Shown: piece by piece, positions 56,101 to 62,100 of the stretch
How positions within the stretch are numbered: the first letter of the stretch is position 1
Layout: each line of letters begins with the position of its first letter
DNA from: Prosopocoilus inquinatus
Lineage: Eukaryota > Arthropoda > Insecta > Coleoptera > Lucanidae
Reading direction: 5' to 3'
Length of the DNA stretch: 64,000 bases
Assembly (NCBI GenBank): GCA_036172665.1
Contig: CM069876.1
Location: 35,991,001 to 36,055,000, forward strand
The notes under the pieces: generated by a model
Database searches by the model: none
Told to the model about the DNA's origin: nothing
What the model saw: the letters and a program-made list of their open reading frames with translations, nothing else
Translations under genes and position numbers: made by a program

Positions 56101-59100
56101 TGTGCCAAGGGATGCCTGCAAAATGATTTACTGATATTTTATTATAAATAAAATAAAAAAAAGAGAATGAACTTACTGAAAATAACAATATTTGGCAGCG
56201 TATGATTGATTTTGTAGCTGATTTCGCTTCACACTGATCCAGTGAACTTGTTTGATGTGTGTTCATCATTACACTGCGTGCAACCTAATATTTAATTTAA
56301 TTTATCACTTTGCTTATTATATCTGCATAGTTTTTACCTGTATCATTGCAGGTATTTTGTTCGAGGCAATTACCTATCTTGCTGCTTCAGAGAAACATGC
56401 GGAAGCGTCAGATTTCAATCAAGGAATTTTATCATCACTGCTCGTTAGAAATTTATTTATTTAGTAAAAATTCTTGGCAAGTTTCAGTATACATTTCATA
56501 AAGGATTGGGCTACTTCTTCAGTGTCTGACGGTGGGTTTCACAAAAAAATTGTTAATCAATGATTAATTTAATTCTTTGATTAAGGAACGTCATTGTTTC
56601 GCCTAACCAATCACAGACTTTAATCACGCTGTTAAATTAATCAGTGATTAAATAATTTTTACGAAACTGGGGGTAAAGCTATTAAAATTATAAATAAATA
56701 AATCAAATTTTTGAAATAATTGAAAATCAGCATCACACACTTAAAGTGTGATTTACATAAAAGCTTTTGTTTCAGATCCCTGAAGTCAATGCGAATAAAA
56801 CCAACTCGTTTGGCCCAAGTGTGCTCATCAAAACCGAGAAAGTCAAGATTGAGAAAGTCAAGTCGGCTGAAGACGAAGACGTAAAACAATGCGGGGTGAT
56901 CTTAACGATAGACTTAACGAGCGAAGCCCAAATAGATGAAGACAAGACCAACACGTCTTGCTCCACCGGGAAGCAACAATCCATAAGTGATAGGTGTAGC
57001 GAACCTGATCTCAGCAACAAAGACTTATCGAATTCAATCGTACAAACTGTTGAAGAAGAAATCGCTGTGGTGAAAAGTACAAATGACTCAAGTGCAAGAT
57101 GTCTTCAAGGCAATGACATTATAGTTATAAGTGACGGTGATGTTCCGGCGGACGACGAGGAGGAAAGTGTTTCAGTTCCTAACGCGAAAGCGGATGTCAT
57201 AGATTTAACGTCTGATGGTGAACAGGAAGTGCAAGAGTGCGTCGCTCAGGATAAAACCAGCGAAGATCCTGTCCCTGTTCCGGCTGTAATTTGCCCCGCA
57301 CCGTCCCCTCCGAGGGTACCGTCACCAAGAAGTCCTCCGGTTAACCGAGTAGATGAAATTTGTGATAATAATGAGCCCGCCCCAATAATTCAACACGTGT
57401 GGATGCGTTCAGTGACCGTCAATCAAGTGAACGAAGTCTCCTCATCTGTCATATCCGAAAGCGATGAAGTCTCAAGAAACGAAGAAGTGCCTGCGAATGA
57501 CGGAAACGTTTCCAGCACGGGGAACTCCCCCAGCAGAAACTCAGTAGTGCCATACTCCAACGGGGAAATTAGTTCCACGACTGGGAAGTTAGATGAAAAC
57601 GCTTTGATTGAATTGATTTACCGAAAGCAATCCGATTTAGTTGACAATTGCAATTTCGAGAACAGCCCAAGTCAGTCTGGTAGTGTTTATAGTAAAAAGT
57701 TCGAAGCCGAGAAGGAGTGTGGGATTTCCAGCCCGACGAATAATTTAGACTTGATTGAATCAGCGAGAGTACAAAATAATGATGAAGTCGGAAAGCGACT
57801 CGAGGAAGAAGTGCCCATTATTAACATTGACAACGCTGAAGAAAGTACAAATGATCCTTGCAGTAGTAAACAGTCGGAAATTGCGAGTGCCCAAAGTGAC
57901 GTTTCAAAAAGTGAAAGTGAGAGACTTGCAGCAAGTTGCCACCAAGAAGAAGAGCACATCAGCCGGAGTCTCGCAGAAAAAGAACGCAATCACAGGAACG
58001 TCCATTCGATGGAAATAGCCGAACATGCTCTGTTATTAATTAATATTGAAGCACTGACAGAACAAATTGAAAAGAAACAGCAACGCGGGGAAAGTTACAG
58101 AAACTTGCACTCGATAAAACCAGCTGAAAATGACGCTAGTAACTCCCCCCTGTTATTTTCCGGTGCCAAATCAAGAACATCAACAGAAGAAGTTCAAGAG
58201 CAACCACATACAAGTCCTAACGATGTGCTAGATAGAAATGCAAAGCAGTTAAACGTCGACAATTCTTTGACTAACGAATTTACCAACAACCAAAAGTCAA
58301 CGTTAGACGAACGTCTTCTTGAAAAAACTGACGAAGCACAAATTAGAGAATCTGATGCCGTTGAAACAATGATGAATCATTCAGAGTGCAATAGTGAAGC
58401 TAATGAAGACATCAGCCTTATTTTAGAAGCCCTTATTAACGCATGTACCGACGAAAAAGTTATCAAAACTCAAAATATTGAAGCACAATCGGTAAACAAA
58501 CCCACTCGTGTTATTTTTGAACAAATAGATGAAAGGATATTTTCTGATGTTATTATTAATGAATACAACGAGCTCGTTAACAGGATAGACGAGTATGAGA
58601 ACCAAATTGTCGATCATGGCAAAGAAAGCTCACAAGATAGCGACGAGCTCAAACCCCCCAGGAATCAAATACAGTTTAAAAATGATGACAAAGATAGTTT
58701 ACTGATGGAAAATAGTAATTACCAAAAGGAAAACAATGAATTACAAATGGAGTCTTCACTTATGCAAGGCATCGAAGCAAGCGATGCGTTTGTCATTGAC
58801 CAACGGCAGTTGAAGTCTAAACCAGATGACTTTCTTGATTCCTCTTTTGCAGAAATCTGCGTGTCAGGTGAACCAACAGCTGAAACGCAAGTCCAGGAAA
58901 ACCTAGTACTAGATCTTCTTGCAGAAAACGTTGTTAACATTGAATTTGATGATCAAATTGAAGAGGAAAGTGTTCTTGCTGAAAGCTTTCATGTTGAAGA
59001 CGACGAACAGTCTGATGTGCAAGCATTGATTTTAATAAAAAACGAACGAGTCCCAGATTGGCCCACTTTGCAAAAAAAAATAATAGACGCCGAAAAGAGG

Positions 59101-62100
59101 GATGCAGCAAACAATGAGAACGAAGTCGAGTTAAGGAATTCATTATCTGACGACCTTGAACCAGAACATGATCAAGTTGTAAAACAAAATAGTCTTGCAC
59201 GTGGTCAGGAGGAAATTGTTGGTGAATTAGTTGCAGAGCAAACATGTAACGCGAGTCAAACTGACGAATTTGATTTGGTGGATTTACAAAGTGAAGACGA
59301 ACAGTTTGAACCACGTCTGCCACCCAATCAGCTTTTAAAGAAAGATGTAGAGGATCAGGAGAAAATTGTTGGTGATTTAATTGCAGAGCATACATGTAAT
59401 GCAAGTCAAACTGACGAATTTGATTTGGGGGATTTACCAAGTGAAGACGAACAGTTTGAACCAGGTCTGCCACCCAATCAGATTTTAAAGAAAGATGTAG
59501 AGGATCAGGAGAAAATTGTTGGTGATTTAATTGCAGAGCATACATATAATGCAAGTCAAACTGACGAATTTGATTTGGGGGATTTACCTAGTATTGAAAA
59601 CAAACCGTTTAAATCACATCTTCCTTCCAACCAGGTTCTAAAGAAAGGTGTAGTAGGTCAGGAGGAAATTGTTGGTGAATTAGTTGCAGAGCATACATGT
59701 AATGCGAGTCAAACTGACGAATTTGATTTGGAGAATTTACCAAGTGAAAACGAACCGTTTGAACCACGTCTACCACCCAACCAATTTCTAAAACAAGATG
59801 TACAGGGTCAGGAGAAAACTGTTGTTGAATTAGTTGCAGAGCAAACATGTAACGAGAGTCAAACTGACGAATTTGATTTGGGGGATTTATCAAGTGAAGA
59901 CGAACAGTTTGAGCCGCGTTTGGCACCCAACCAGATTCTAAAGAAAGATGTACAGGGTCAGGAGAAAACTGTTGTTGAATTAGTTGCAGAGCAAACATGT
60001 AACGCGAGTCAAACTGACGAATTTGATTTGGAGGATTTATCAAGTGAAGACGAACAGTTTGAGCCACGAATGCCACCCAATCAGATTTTAAAGAAATATG
60101 TACGGAATCAGGAGAAAATTGTTAGTGATTTAATTGCAGAGCATACATGTAATGCAAGTCAAACTGACGAATTTGATTTGGGGGTATTACCAAGTGAGGA
60201 CGAACAGTTTGAGCCGCGTGTGCCACCCAACCAGATTATAAAGAAAGATGTACAGAGTCAGGAGAAAACTGTTGTTGAATTAGTTGCAGAGCAAACATGT
60301 AACACGAGTCAAACTGACAAATTTGATTTGGAGGATTTACCAAGTGAAAACGAACCGTTTGAACCACGCCTACCACCCAACCAATTTCTAAAACAAGATG
60401 TACAGGATCAGGAGAAAACTGTTGGTGAATTAATTGCAGAGAAAACATGTAACGCGAGTCAAAGTGACGAATTTGATTTGGGGGATTTACCAAGTGAAGA
60501 CGAACCGTTTGACCCACGCCTACCACCCAACCAATTTCTAAAACAAGATGTACAGGGTCGGCAGAAAACTGTTGAATTAATTGCAGAGCAAACATGTAAC
60601 GCGAGTCAAACTGACGAATTAGATTTGGGTGATTTACCAAGTGAAATCGAACCGTTTGAGCCATGTCTGCCACTCAACCAGGTTCTGAAGAAAAACCAAT
60701 TTCAAGAGGAAGAAGTTTTTTGTGAGTCAGTTGCAGAGCAAACGAGTAAAAGTGACAAATTTAATTTGGGGGATTTACCAAGTAAAAATGATGTACAGTT
60801 TGAACCACCTAACCAAGTTCTAAAAGGAGATCGATTTGAGGAGGAAAAAATTGTCAACGACTCAATCGCAGAGCAAACGTGTAATGCAAACGAAACTAAC
60901 AAATTTGATTTAAGGGATTTACTCACTGAAAGTGACATACAGTTCAAACCATCTAATCGAGTTCTGGAAGGAGACCGACTTGAGGAGGAGAAAATTATTC
61001 ATGAGTCAATCGCAGAGCAAACTTGTAATGCAAACAAAACTGCTGACAAATTTGATTTGGGGGATTTACCTAGTGAAAATGAGCAAATTACACCGCCTAA
61101 CCAAGTTCTAAAAGAAGACCGACTGGAGGAGGAGAAAATTGTTGATGAATCAATCGGAGAGGAAGTATGTAATGCAAACAAAAGACACAAATTTGATTCG
61201 GGGGATTTACCCAATGAAAGAAAACGCTGTAAATCACGTCCGCCAAGGAAACAGAACGGTACAAACTTATTAAAAAAGAGAGTTGATTCCGTTGATCTGA
61301 AATCGTCAGTGTTAAACAAGAGCAACATTGAATCAGAATCTAAATTAAGCGACGACCAAAGTTGTTCTGATCCAAGCAGGGAATTCAATGAGCCGTCTTT
61401 TGCTCATAGAAACAAGAAACGACGTGAAGACTCATCCCCAGAGAAAGCCAAGCTACACATAAATAATGAGCCAGTCGGTGCACTAACAAATCCAAATAAT
61501 TTGAAACCTGGCCATTTGAATCCAGAACTCGAAGATAGCTGTGAGCCCGCAACAGACGATTTTCTGTGCGGGAGGAATTTCCCTGCAAGTAAAAGTAAAT
61601 TTCGAGATGAGAGTCCTTGCCATTTGAATGCAGAACTCGAAGATAGTTGTGAGTTAGCAACAGACGATTTTCTGTGTGAGGGGAATTCCCCTGCAAGCAA
61701 AAGTAAATTTCAAGATGGGAGTGAAGTAGAGCAAAATATTTCTGGGGATAAAGTTCAACCTGACGGCACTGAAAGCGCATTGGCTTTCAATTCTGATACT
61801 ACTGCACTTTCACTTAATAAAGAAAATATCGCAAATTATGATGTAATTGACAAGAATGTAAATGCTTTTTCAACCATAGAGTGTGAGGCACGAATTATTA
61901 GCGATGAAGAAATTCCGGAAAGTGTTGGTGATTCACCGAAAGCAAAAGAACGCAGTCATGAGCCCTCTAATAGCGTTGAAGTGCAAGAAAAGCGAGAGCC
62001 AAAGACGGAAACAAACGAAAGCACTGCCGTTGTTAATAAACCGCCGATTAGAACTGAGCAAACCAGCTTAGATTCATGTATTGCGCCCAATGGCAACTTT

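Larger units (their letters stand above)
47166..56775 (+). other. Intron 5 of the repeat-protein gene (9.6 kb), MITE cluster
   Basis: Donor GTAATT at 47166 and acceptor TTTCAG to 56775. At least eleven short inverted-repeat elements lie in it (listed separately). Stretches with nothing recognised: 47166-48070, 48690-48860, 48940-49206, 49346-50220, 50960-51450, 51740-51940, 52164-52473, 53946-54980 and 55586-56529. Confidence 0.75.

Noticed and set aside
56252..56464. 70-codon frame with hydrophobic segments before exon 6
   Set aside because: Intronic, AT-rich, no acceptor or donor in a matching phase.
59206..61250. Regular repeats suggesting a CRISPR array
   Set aside because: Units are 150 bases, coding in one frame, with no unique spacers, in a eukaryotic gene.
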